From contig JAHHTM010000048.1 of NCBI GenBank assembly GCA_020024675.1, forward strand, positions 1-8,048: a stretch of 8,048 nt of DNA. Reading direction: 5' to 3'. Position 1 is the stretch's first letter; each line of letters begins with the position of its first letter. Position numbers and translations under genes: made by a program. The notes under the pieces are model-generated. The model was not told the DNA's origin. It worked only from the letters and a program-made list of their open reading frames with translations, and ran no database searches. Below are positions 1-5,759 of this stretch, piece by piece. Origin of the DNA: Muricomes sp. GTDB taxonomy: Bacteria; Bacillota; Clostridia; Lachnospirales; Lachnospiraceae.

Positions 1-2
1 GA

Positions 3-1085
3 ATTGCATGTGTATCATGTATATGTTTGATGACCGGATGTATAAAAGAATATACAAGGGATGATATCAAAAAATATGTGAAAGAAGAGTGTAAACTAAA
101 TAAATTTAATGTTTCAAAAGAACCTGTGGAAATAGAGGATGAAGAAGGATATACAGATTTATTATGGACGATCACTTTGAAAGGTGATGAAGATCTGAAA
201 TTTCATGTTTTAGATGATCATGGATGGGGAATGGAATCAGCAAGCAATTATTTAAGAACAGATTATAGCTCAGTACTGTTAAAGCAGTATGCCAAAGATT
301 ATAATAAGTTTAAAAATATATATGTAAAAGAATATGCGGATGAAGGTCAAATGTATGATGCACGTTTAGAAGGAATATTTTCAAATCGGATAGAGCTAAG
401 ACAGCTGTTTGAGGAGCTGCTGGACTTTAAACTCTATGTTTCTTCCAAAGAAGGAAGAAACATAAGTGAGTTTCGGTATAAGTTAAAGTTTGACAATCCA
501 CTAAGATATAAAGTTACTAATGTTGAAGATAATCATGTTGTTGATGACGGAGATTATTCTGGAGGGGTGACAGACTGCAATCAAAAAATTATACAGAAAG
601 CAGAAAAAGTATACCTGCAAACCTGTCTGGATTATCAGTTTAAAGAGAATCTTTTGGAATTTACTAACGACGAAATAGAAAAAGTTGTGCAAGAAAGCGA
701 AGATCAGATTGGCGTTTTACGTAGTAAAGAAGGGGAAGATTACGTTTATTATACTGATCTTTTGGCAAACAAAAGAGGGTATGGGATTAGTTTTGGTACT
801 TTGTATGAAATACTAAAAAGAGAAGGATATGATGTGCAAGGAAATGAGTGGAATTATTCATTTGTTTCAAACGTGGGAGATCAATACCAGATTTCATATG
901 ATTTTTGCATGAATAATCCAGATGAGTCCAATAAAAAATGGTATTACTATTTTAAAGATAATACGATGATTTGGATGAGAGCCAATTTTTACAATCATTT
1001 TACAGAATCTGAAATTCGAGAAATGACAGGGTTAACTTTGAATGATGGAAGAGAATTAGAGCAACCCGCACAGAAGATAGATTAG
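3..1085 (+). CDS. Unrecognised lipoprotein, 5' end cut by the window edge
   Basis: The reading frame is open from the first bases of the window, so the true start lies upstream. TTG at 27 and ATG at 30 are probably internal. The first residues (IACVSCICLMTGC) look like the end of a type II signal peptide, with a lipobox MTGC whose cysteine (codon 39-41) would be lipidated. The mature part is about 347 residues, charged and hydrophilic, with many aromatic residues and acidic stretches and no further membrane segment. It is therefore probably anchored to the outer face of the membrane. I do not recognise a domain or catalytic motif. It ends at TAG 1083-1085, with no clear terminator behind it. 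It may belong to a multigene lipoprotein family of gut Firmicutes, but the window does not show a second copy. That it is a real gene is sure; its function is unknown. Confidence 0.8.
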   Translation: MACVSCICLMTGCIKEYTRDDIKKYVKEECKLNKFNVSKEPVEIEDEEGYTDLLWTITLKGDEDLKFHVLDDHGWGMESASNYLRTDYSSVLLKQYAKDYNKFKNIYVKEYADEGQMYDARLEGIFSNRIELRQLFEELLDFKLYVSSKEGRNISEFRYKLKFDNPLRYKVTNVEDNHVVDDGDYSGGVTDCNQKIIQKAEKVYLQTCLDYQFKENLLEFTNDEIEKVVQESEDQIGVLRSKEGEDYVYYTDLLANKRGYGISFGTLYEILKREGYDVQGNEWNYSFVSNVGDQYQISYDFCMNNPDESNKKWYYYFKDNTMIWMRANFYNHFTESEIREMTGLTLNDGRELEQPAQKID

Positions 1086-1103
1086 GTTGCCTGTGGTATT
1101 GGT

Positions 1104-1133
1104 TTGTGATAAAATATAAAAAGTCTGTATAGA
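1104..1133 (+). promoter_or_regulatory. Possible sigma-A promoter for the sms operon
   Basis: TTGTGA (1104-1109) and TATAGA (1128-1133) are separated by 18 bases, a plausible -35/-10 pair. The 145-base gap between the lipoprotein gene and smsC shows no ORF, no strong hairpin and no obvious operator. AT-rich DNA yields such matches by chance, so this is a weak call. The leader to the smsC start would be about 90 bases. Confidence 0.3.
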
Positions 1134-1214
1134 TAGGATAAAACTGGATATATAGTTTAAATAAAGAAGAAATCATATATTGTGATCAAAGACAGAATTA
1201 ATATTACGAAAAGA

Positions 1215-1222
1215 AAAGGAAG
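1215..1222 (+). promoter_or_regulatory. Ribosome binding site deciding the smsC start
   Basis: AAAGGAAG lies 8-9 bases before GTG 1231 but directly abuts the alternative GTG at 1222. Spacing therefore favours 1231. The resulting N-terminus, MLQVEHLSYDI, also resembles usual SufC starts. Confidence 0.6.
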
Positions 1223-1230
1223 TGTGTAAT

Positions 1231-1977
1231 GTGTTACAAGTAGAACATTTATCATATGATATTTGTGAAGAAGGCAGACAGTCAGAGATTCTTTCTGATG
1301 TCAGTTTTTCAGTCGAAGATGGTGAAATGCTTGTTATTACAGGTCCAAATGGTGGAGGTAAATCCACATTGGCTAAGCTTTTAATGGGAATCAATAAATC
1401 TACAGCTGGAAAAATTATTTTAAATGGTACAGATATTACAGAAATGTCTGTAGATGAAAGAGCAAAAGCCGGTATAGGGTTTGCATTTCAGCAACCACCA
1501 AGATTTAAAGGAATGACTGTACGAAGATTACTGGCATTAGCAGCAGGAAGAACAGTTGATGAAGAAGAATGCTGTGCGTTATTAAGCAGTGTTGGTTTAT
1601 GTGCAAGAGAGTATATCGACAGAGAAGTGGATGCTACTTTGTCAGGTGGAGAAATGAAACGAATCGAGATTGCGACAGTGTTAGCAAAACAGCACGATGT
1701 ATGTATTTTTGACGAGCCAGAGGCAGGAATTGACCTTTGGAGTTTTTCTATGCTTATCAAGAGGTTTAAAAAAATACATGAAGCAAAGAAGGAAAGTCTT
1801 ATTCTCATTTCACATCAAGAACGGATTATAAGAATGGCGGATCGCATCATGGTGTTGTCAGGCGGAAAGATAAAAACAGCAGGAAAAGCACAGGAAATTA
1901 TGCCGCAGCTTTTTGGACGGGAAGTAGAGCATTGTGCATGTGGACAGCAAAAAGGAGGTGAGCTCTGTGAATCTTGA
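1231..1977 (+). CDS. sufC: SufC-type Fe-S assembly ATPase (SmsC, SUF-like minimal system)
   Basis: This is a cytosolic ABC-type ATPase that powers Fe-S cluster assembly on the SufB/D-type partner encoded next. With the GTG start at 1231 it has 248 residues, the usual SufC length. Motifs visible are: Walker A GPNGGGKST (38-46), Q-loop Q87 in FQQPP, signature LSGGE (137-141), Walker B VCIFDE (157-162), a D-loop variant EAGID, and H-loop H195 in ISHQ. There is no membrane segment, and no permease or binding protein adjoins it, which argues against an ordinary transporter ATPase. The signature is followed by MKRIEI, resembling the K-R-x-E-I run typical of SufC. The C-terminus is unusually cysteine rich (HCACG then ELC). 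It overlaps smsB by 11 bases, consistent with translational coupling. A start three codons earlier (GTG 1222) is possible. The family is sure; membership of the SMS branch rests on the two-gene arrangement. Confidence 0.9.
   Translation: MLQVEHLSYDICEEGRQSEILSDVSFSVEDGEMLVITGPNGGGKSTLAKLLMGINKSTAGKIILNGTDITEMSVDERAKAGIGFAFQQPPRFKGMTVRRLLALAAGRTVDEEECCALLSSVGLCAREYIDREVDATLSGGEMKRIEIATVLAKQHDVCIFDEPEAGIDLWSFSMLIKRFKKIHEAKKESLILISHQERIIRMADRIMVLSGGKIKTAGKAQEIMPQLFGREVEHCACGQQKGGELCES
1951..1962 (+). promoter_or_regulatory. Strong ribosome binding site deciding the smsB start
   Basis: AAAGGAGGTGAG lies inside the last codons of smsC (it encodes the KGGE region). Its GGAGG sits 8 bases before GTG 1967. 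The earlier in-frame GTG at 1934 has no such site, so 1967 is the likely start. Confidence 0.8.
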
Positions 1978-2890
1978 TGAAACAACAAAGCAGGTATTGG
2001 ATGTAATCGATACAAAAGGGTTTAAGCAGGAAGGAGCATATTCGCTTCGATTAAATGGCATGTCTGTGTGTCATGGAAACAGTCCATACATACGTATTGA
2101 AAAGAAAGAAGACAGACCAGGTATTGACATATATGTTAGTGGAGAAGCAAGAGGAGAAGAAGTTCACATTCCTGTAGTTATGTCAAAATCAGGCGAAACA
2201 GATATTGTGTACAATGATTTTTATGTTGAAGATGGAGCAGACGTAACGATTATTGCAGGGTGTGGAATTCACAATGGTGGATGTAATGATACAAGACATG
2301 ATGGTATCCATAGTTTTCACATTGGAAAAAATGCAAATGTAAAATATGTTGAGAATCATTATGGAGAAGGTGAAGGAACAGGTTCAAGAATCCTAAATCC
2401 GGTAACAAAAATATTTGTTGGAGAAGGTTCTGCATTTACAATGGATACTGCTCAGATTAAAGGAGTAGATTCTTCAGAAAGAGAAACGTATGTAGAGCTT
2501 GCAGAAGGTGCAAAGCTTAACGTAATGGAGAAACTTATGACACATGGTGCACAAGTAGTTGTTTCTAATATGGACGTAAAATTAAATGGAGACAATAGCT
2601 CTGCCAGAATTATTTCTCGTTCTGTTGCAAAAGGAACATCAAAACAGATATTTCATCCTAAGGCAATCGGGTGCAAACCATGTCATGCACATGTACAATG
2701 TGATTCTATCATTATGGATGATGCTCAGATTAGTTCTATTCCGGAAATTAATGCACAGAATGTAGATGCACAGATTGTTCATGAAGCGGCGATAGGAAGA
2801 ATAAATAATGAACAGTTGACCAAACTTCAGACATTTGGTATGTCAGAAGAAGAAGCTGAGGCAATCATTATTGAGAATTTCCTAAATTAA
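1967..2890 (+). CDS. sufB: SufB/SufD-type Fe-S scaffold (SmsB)
   Basis: This is the scaffold subunit that should pair with the ATPase upstream and build Fe-S clusters in the cytosol. The GTG start at 1967 gives 307 residues, much shorter than canonical SufB (about 470-500), as expected for the single scaffold of a SUF-like minimal system. Most of the chain should form the right-handed beta-helix core of the family. Potential ligands include a C-x6-C-x4-H-x3-H group (C99, C106, H111, H115) and a cluster C236, C239, C245 in GCKPCHAHVQCDS. C245 in CDS and E273 in VHEAA match the spacing of the essential Cys and Glu of E. coli SufB (405 and 434) to within one residue. The end, QLTKLQTFGMSEEEAEAII, is the conserved C-terminal helix of the family. 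It overlaps smsC by 11 bases and is followed 17 bases later by the transporter gene. Family assignment is firm; which residues hold the cluster is inference. Confidence 0.9.
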   Translation: MNLDETTKQVLDVIDTKGFKQEGAYSLRLNGMSVCHGNSPYIRIEKKEDRPGIDIYVSGEARGEEVHIPVVMSKSGETDIVYNDFYVEDGADVTIIAGCGIHNGGCNDTRHDGIHSFHIGKNANVKYVENHYGEGEGTGSRILNPVTKIFVGEGSAFTMDTAQIKGVDSSERETYVELAEGAKLNVMEKLMTHGAQVVVSNMDVKLNGDNSSARIISRSVAKGTSKQIFHPKAIGCKPCHAHVQCDSIIMDDAQISSIPEINAQNVDAQIVHEAAIGRINNEQLTKLQTFGMSEEEAEAIIIENFLN

Positions 2891-2892
2891 TC

Positions 2893-2900
2893 GGGGTGGA
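2893..2900 (+). promoter_or_regulatory. Ribosome binding site for the EamA gene
   Basis: GGGGTGGA precedes ATG 2908 with about 8 bases of spacing. It overlaps the alternative in-frame GTG at 2896, making that start unlikely. Confidence 0.6.
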
Positions 2901-2907
2901 ATCTGAT

Positions 2908-3777
2908 ATGAAGAAAAAACAGTTTGGAATTATATATATAGTTATTTCATCGTTTTGTTTTGCAATGATGAATGTGTTTGTGCGTTTATCAGGAGATCTT
3001 CCTGCGGTACAGAAAAGTTTCTTTAGAAATCTTGTAGCACTGATTGTAGCACTGGTAATATTGATGCGTGACAAAGCATGGTTTTCGGGAAAAAAGGAAA
3101 ATATAAAATATCTATTCCTTCGTTCAGCAGCAGGAACTCTTGGAATACTCTGTAATTTTTATGCAGTAGATCATCTGATACTTTCAGATGCATCTATGCT
3201 GAATAAAATGTCTCCATTTTTTGTTATTATTTTTAGCTTCTTTGTGTTAAAAGAAAAAATAAAACCTGCGCAGATGGCGATTGTAATCGGTGCATTTTTA
3301 GGAAGTCTTTTGGTTATCAAACCAACTGCTTCCATTTTGCAGTCGCCGGCGTCTATTGTTGGACTTTTGGGAGGAATGGCGGCAGGACTTGCATATACGT
3401 ACGTAAGATATTTAGGAGAACATGAAGAAAAAGGACCATTTATTGTCTTTGTTTTTTCATCCTTTTCGTGCCTTGTGACACTACCATTTGTAATATTAAA
3501 TTACAATCCAATGTCGATCAGACAACTGATGTGTCTGCTGCTTGCAGGAGTATGTGCGGCAGGGGGACAGTTTGCAATAACGACAGCATATTTTTATGCT
3601 CCTGCAAGAGAAATATCTGTATATGATTACTCACAAATTATCTTTTCAGCGGTACTTGGACTTATCATTTTCCATCAACTGCCTGATGCATACAGTTGGA
3701 TAGGATATATAGTGATTTGTGCAATGGCAGTTCTTATGTATTTTTATAATAACAAATGGAGTAGGAAAAAGGGATAG
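2908..3777 (+). CDS. EamA/DMT-family membrane transporter
   Basis: This integral membrane protein of 289 residues is of the drug/metabolite transporter superfamily. It has the typical length and pattern of about ten transmembrane helices in two EamA repeats. The first repeat begins at FGIIYIVISSFCFAMMNVFVR and the second near IVGLLGGMAAGLAYTYVR. The link ends in FFVLKEKIKPAQ, the common family pattern after helix 4, and the corresponding second-half segment is SAVLGLIIFHQLPD. The C-terminus is lysine/arginine rich and cytoplasmic. The family exports or exchanges small metabolites such as amino acids, nucleotides or S-adenosylmethionine; sequence alone does not reveal the substrate. It starts 17 bases after smsB with its own ribosome binding site and no terminator between, so it is most likely the third gene of the sms operon. 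A link to sulfur or iron metabolism is suggested only by that position. Confidence 0.88.
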   Translation: MKKKQFGIIYIVISSFCFAMMNVFVRLSGDLPAVQKSFFRNLVALIVALVILMRDKAWFSGKKENIKYLFLRSAAGTLGILCNFYAVDHLILSDASMLNKMSPFFVIIFSFFVLKEKIKPAQMAIVIGAFLGSLLVIKPTASILQSPASIVGLLGGMAAGLAYTYVRYLGEHEEKGPFIVFVFSSFSCLVTLPFVILNYNPMSIRQLMCLLLAGVCAAGGQFAITTAYFYAPAREISVYDYSQIIFSAVLGLIIFHQLPDAYSWIGYIVICAMAVLMYFYNNKWSRKKG

Positions 3778-3802
3778 TTTTTCAATTAAATACTTAAAAT
3801 GA

Positions 3803-3852
3803 AAATCTGCAAAGAAAAGTCCTGTGGCTTGACTTTGCAGATTTCTGTTTTT
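3803..3852 (+). terminator. Intrinsic terminator of the smsC-smsB-eamA operon
   Basis: AAATCTGCAAAG (3803-3814) pairs perfectly with CTTTGCAGATTT (3833-3844). Inside, a 2x2 internal loop leads to a further 5-bp stem (3817-3821 with 3826-3830) and a CTGT loop. The hairpin is followed by CTGTTTTT. It lies 25 bases after the eamA stop. Its right arm overlaps the next promoter. Confidence 0.85.
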
Positions 3853-3857
3853 ATAAT
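3829..3857 (+). promoter_or_regulatory. Near-consensus sigma-A promoter for the hydantoinase gene
   Basis: TTGACT (3829-3834), a spacer of exactly 17 bases, and a perfect TATAAT (3852-3857) are present. Transcription should begin near 3864, giving a leader of about 45 bases before ATG 3911. The -35 box and spacer coincide with the right arm of the upstream terminator, and the -10 begins in its T-tract. Confidence 0.8.
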
Positions 3858-3894
3858 GAAATTAAGGTATAAGTTATTAGAAAAATAGATAAAT

Positions 3895-3903
3895 GAAGGG
3901 AGA
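3895..3903 (+). promoter_or_regulatory. Ribosome binding site deciding the hydantoinase start
   Basis: GAAGGGAGA has its GGGAG about 8 bases before ATG 3911. The in-frame ATG at 3893 overlaps this site and has no site of its own, so the shorter protein is preferred. Confidence 0.65.
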
Positions 3904-3910
3904 CATCAGG

Positions 3911-5305
3911 ATGGATACATTGATTAAAAATGGAAAGATTGTATCTGTAGAAGCGATTTACAAGGCAGATATACTGATTCGTGATGAGGTGGTGTGCGCA
4001 ATCGGAAAAGATTTGGAGCATACTTTTTTGCTGGATGATAAAAAAATGAATATTATTGATGCGACAGGAAAATATGTATTACCTGGAGGCGTGGATGTAC
4101 ATACACATATGGATCTGCAGGCAGGAGCGTGCAGAGCTGTAGATGATTTTTATGATGGAACTGTAGCAGCAGCATGTGGAGGCACCACATCTATAGTGGA
4201 TCATATGGCATTTGGACCCGTAGGATGCCCGCTTCATCATCAATTAAATGAATATCACAGACTTGCAGATGGAAAGGCAGTTATAGATTATGGATTTCAT
4301 GGTACTGCACAACATCCTATGACAGCAGAAAATATTGAAGAATTAGAATCTATGATCAAAGATGGGGTCCCAAGTGTAAAAGTTTATATGACATACGATC
4401 TAAAACTGGATGATGATGAAATATTAAATGTATTAAAGAGAATGAAAGAACTTCATGGAGTGACAGCTTTCCATTGCGAAAATCATCAGATCGTTGAAAA
4501 AAATAGAAAGATTTTTCCGGCACAGGGAAAAACAAGTCCGTATTATCATGCAAAGAGCCGTCCAAATCTTGCAGAGGCAGAAGCTGTAAGACGTGTACTT
4601 TATTTGGCCAAACTTGCAGGAGATGCACCGGTATATATCGTACATCTTTCATGTAAAGAGAGCCTTCAGGCAGTAAAGGAAGCAAGAATTTTAGGACAGA
4701 AAAATATTTTTGTAGAGACATGTACACAGTATCTTACATTGACAGAAGAAGAATATAAACGTGAAGATGGTCTCAAGTATGTAATGTCACCACCTCTTCG
4801 TACACAGGATGATATTGATTATCTTTGGAAGGGCATAGAAGATGGAGAAATTCAGGTTGTTGCCACAGATCACTGTCCATTCTTTTTTAATAAAGAAAAA
4901 CAGCTTGGAAAAGATGATTTTACAAAGTGTCCAAATGGAGCACCTGGAGTAGAAGAAAGAATGATTCTTTTATATTCTGAGGGAGTTGAGAAAAAGAAAA
5001 TTTCACTTAATAAGCTTGTTGAAATAGCGTGTACGAATCCGGCTAAAATATATGGATTATATCCGAAAAAAGGTGTGTTGCAGCCAGGATCCGATGGAGA
5101 TCTTATCATTTTAGATCCTCAAAAAGAGCATGTGCTGACACATGATGACATGCACAGTGCAGTAGATTACACAGCTTATGAAGGTTTTTCAGTGAAAGGA
5201 TATATTGAACTGGTTATGCAAAGAGGACGTGTTGTGGCAAAAGATAATGAGTTCACAGGAGAAAGAGGCGCAGGACAGTTTATATTTAGAAAAGCAATGG
5301 AATAA
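3911..5305 (+). CDS. hydA: Dihydropyrimidinase / D-hydantoinase
   Basis: This cytosolic, binuclear metal-dependent cyclic amidohydrolase opens dihydrouracil/dihydrothymine or 5-substituted hydantoins to N-carbamoyl amino acids. The ATG 3911 start gives 464 residues, normal for the family. All expected metal ligands are visible: H64 and H66 in DVHTHMD, the carboxylated lysine K157 in PSVKVYM, H188 in FHCEN, H245 in YIVHLS and D320 in VATDHCPF. Y162, shortly after the lysine, fits the oxyanion tyrosine. The segment YVMSPPLRTQDD is also typical of the dihydropyrimidinase branch rather than allantoinase or dihydroorotase. The gene has its own promoter and a hairpin terminator behind it, so it is probably monocistronic. 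Neither dihydropyrimidine dehydrogenase nor beta-ureidopropionase is in the window, so the natural substrate (pyrimidine, phenylhydantoin-like or other) cannot be decided. Family and fold are very secure. Confidence 0.92.
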   Translation: MDTLIKNGKIVSVEAIYKADILIRDEVVCAIGKDLEHTFLLDDKKMNIIDATGKYVLPGGVDVHTHMDLQAGACRAVDDFYDGTVAAACGGTTSIVDHMAFGPVGCPLHHQLNEYHRLADGKAVIDYGFHGTAQHPMTAENIEELESMIKDGVPSVKVYMTYDLKLDDDEILNVLKRMKELHGVTAFHCENHQIVEKNRKIFPAQGKTSPYYHAKSRPNLAEAEAVRRVLYLAKLAGDAPVYIVHLSCKESLQAVKEARILGQKNIFVETCTQYLTLTEEEYKREDGLKYVMSPPLRTQDDIDYLWKGIEDGEIQVVATDHCPFFFNKEKQLGKDDFTKCPNGAPGVEERMILLYSEGVEKKKISLNKLVEIACTNPAKIYGLYPKKGVLQPGSDGDLIILDPQKEHVLTHDDMHSAVDYTAYEGFSVKGYIELVMQRGRVVAKDNEFTGERGAGQFIFRKAME

Positions 5306-5350
5306 AAAAGTTGATGGCAAAATTGATATGCACCAAGAATCATGGACACA

Positions 5351-5606
5351 TTAATTTATAACATAGGTGTAACATGTGGATGCTTCTCTGTATTTTACGG
5401 GAGGCATCCATTTTATTTTCTCTTGAATTTTATTATTATCTAAATATTCTTCCATAGATTTGGAAAATGCTTCATAATTCTTTTCATATCCATAAGGTAC
5501 GTCGTTTTTTTAAACGATTTAAAATGTTTCCATATGCAATTTTGATGTATTCGGTTTTAACTCTTAATTGACCTTTATTTTGTGTTGCTAAACCAGCATA
5601 ATCTGT
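5351..5606 (-). pseudogene. 3' remnant of IS3-family orfB (transposase)
   Basis: Read on the minus strand, the frame ending at TAA (5353-5351) gives YGYEKNYEAFSKSMEEYL then DNNKIQEKIKWMPPVKYREAS. This is the characteristic C-terminal end of IS3/IS150-group DDE transposases, where YNNKRIQ..KWMPP.KYR is common. Upstream, a run of seven A (plus-strand T run, 5505-5511) separates this frame from another carrying GNILNRLKK. Adding one A would join them into NRLKKNDVPYGYEK, the expected continuation of the catalytic-domain end. The acidic catalytic residue normally found just before GRLK is not preserved, and upstream of about 5606 the homology is lost. The gene cannot be functional. Confidence 0.75.
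5378..5419 (+). terminator. Terminator behind the hydantoinase gene, inside the IS relic
   Basis: GGATGCTTCTC (5378-5388) pairs with GGGAGGCATCC (5399-5409) over 11 positions, two of them G-U. It has a TGTATTTTAC loop that can itself fold GTA/TAC, and ATTTTATTTT follows. It lies about 70 bases after the hydantoinase stop. Its arms are the antisense of the codons for WMPPVKYREAS of the decayed transposase. Confidence 0.7.
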
Positions 5607-5692
5607 TCTGACTCACAGTTTAAGAAGTGTGGATAGATTCTTTGTCGATGCAATTCGACACACTTAAGTTTATATTTATACGAATAGCGCAT
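5588..5692 (-). pseudogene. 5' remnant of IS3-family orfA
   Basis: A short minus-strand frame starts at ATG (5692-5690) behind the ribosome binding site AAGGAGAGG and reads MRYSYKYKLKCVELHRQ before degenerating; it stops at TAG (5590-5588) after 34 codons. The sequence resembles the first helix of the IS3 orfA DNA-binding protein, which commonly begins M-K-Y-(S/T)-Y-E-F-K-L-K-C-V-E. The helix-turn-helix and leucine zipper that should follow are missing, so only the N-terminus survives. Confidence 0.65.
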
Positions 5693-5730
5693 AAAAATCC
5701 TCTCCTTATTGTCCAGTAAAGAGAGGATTT
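5690..5730 (-). terminator. Terminator of the minus-strand operon at the IS left end
   Basis: AAATCCTCTC (5695-5704) and GAGAGGATTT (5721-5730) are perfect 10-base complements. After one mismatch, three more pairs extend the stem around a TTGTCCAG loop. On the minus strand the hairpin is followed by a T-run (A5693-5697 on plus). It lies 30 bases beyond the stop of the TiaS-like gene. One arm contains the orfA ribosome binding site of the IS relic. Confidence 0.75.
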
Positions 5731-5759
5731 ATCAAATTTACTATTGTCTTTTTAAGTTA

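Larger units (their letters stand above)
5343..5715 (-). mobile_element. Internally deleted, decayed IS3-family insertion sequence
   Basis: The whole gap from 5306 to 5759 lacks an intact gene, but its minus strand encodes the first part of an IS3-type orfA and the last part of an orfB, in the correct order. Most of the roughly 1.2-1.5 kb expected between them is missing. The proposed ends are TGGACA reading inward on both sides (5343-5348 on plus, 5715-5710 on minus), starting with the TG usual for IS3 ends. Beyond six bases the repeats match poorly, and no target-site duplication is visible. The boundaries are therefore approximate, while the transposase homology is clear. Confidence 0.7.

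Noticed and set aside
1086..1230. Possible riboswitch or small RNA in the leader before smsC
   Set aside because: I found no stable stem series, no conserved riboswitch motif and no terminator-like hairpin in these 145 AT-rich bases.
1934..1966. Earlier GTG start for smsB adding 11 residues
   Set aside because: No ribosome binding site precedes it, and the strong AAAGGAGGTGAG lies downstream of it, correctly spaced for GTG 1967.
1231..1977. SmsC as ATPase of an ordinary ABC transporter together with the EamA gene
   Set aside because: EamA proteins do not use ABC ATPases, and the gene between them is a clear SufB/D-type scaffold.
4356..4727. A 123-codon minus-strand frame inside the hydantoinase gene
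   Set aside because: It mirrors the conserved hydantoinase metal-site region on the other strand. It shows no start signal and no protein-like motif.
5625..5665. Nested palindrome (AAGTGTG...CACACTT around TGTCGA...TCGACA) as a possible regulatory operator or attachment site
   Set aside because: It lies inside the orfA remnant codons, with no gene start nearby. The arms are short and spacing irregular, so chance pairing or IS decay is the simpler explanation.
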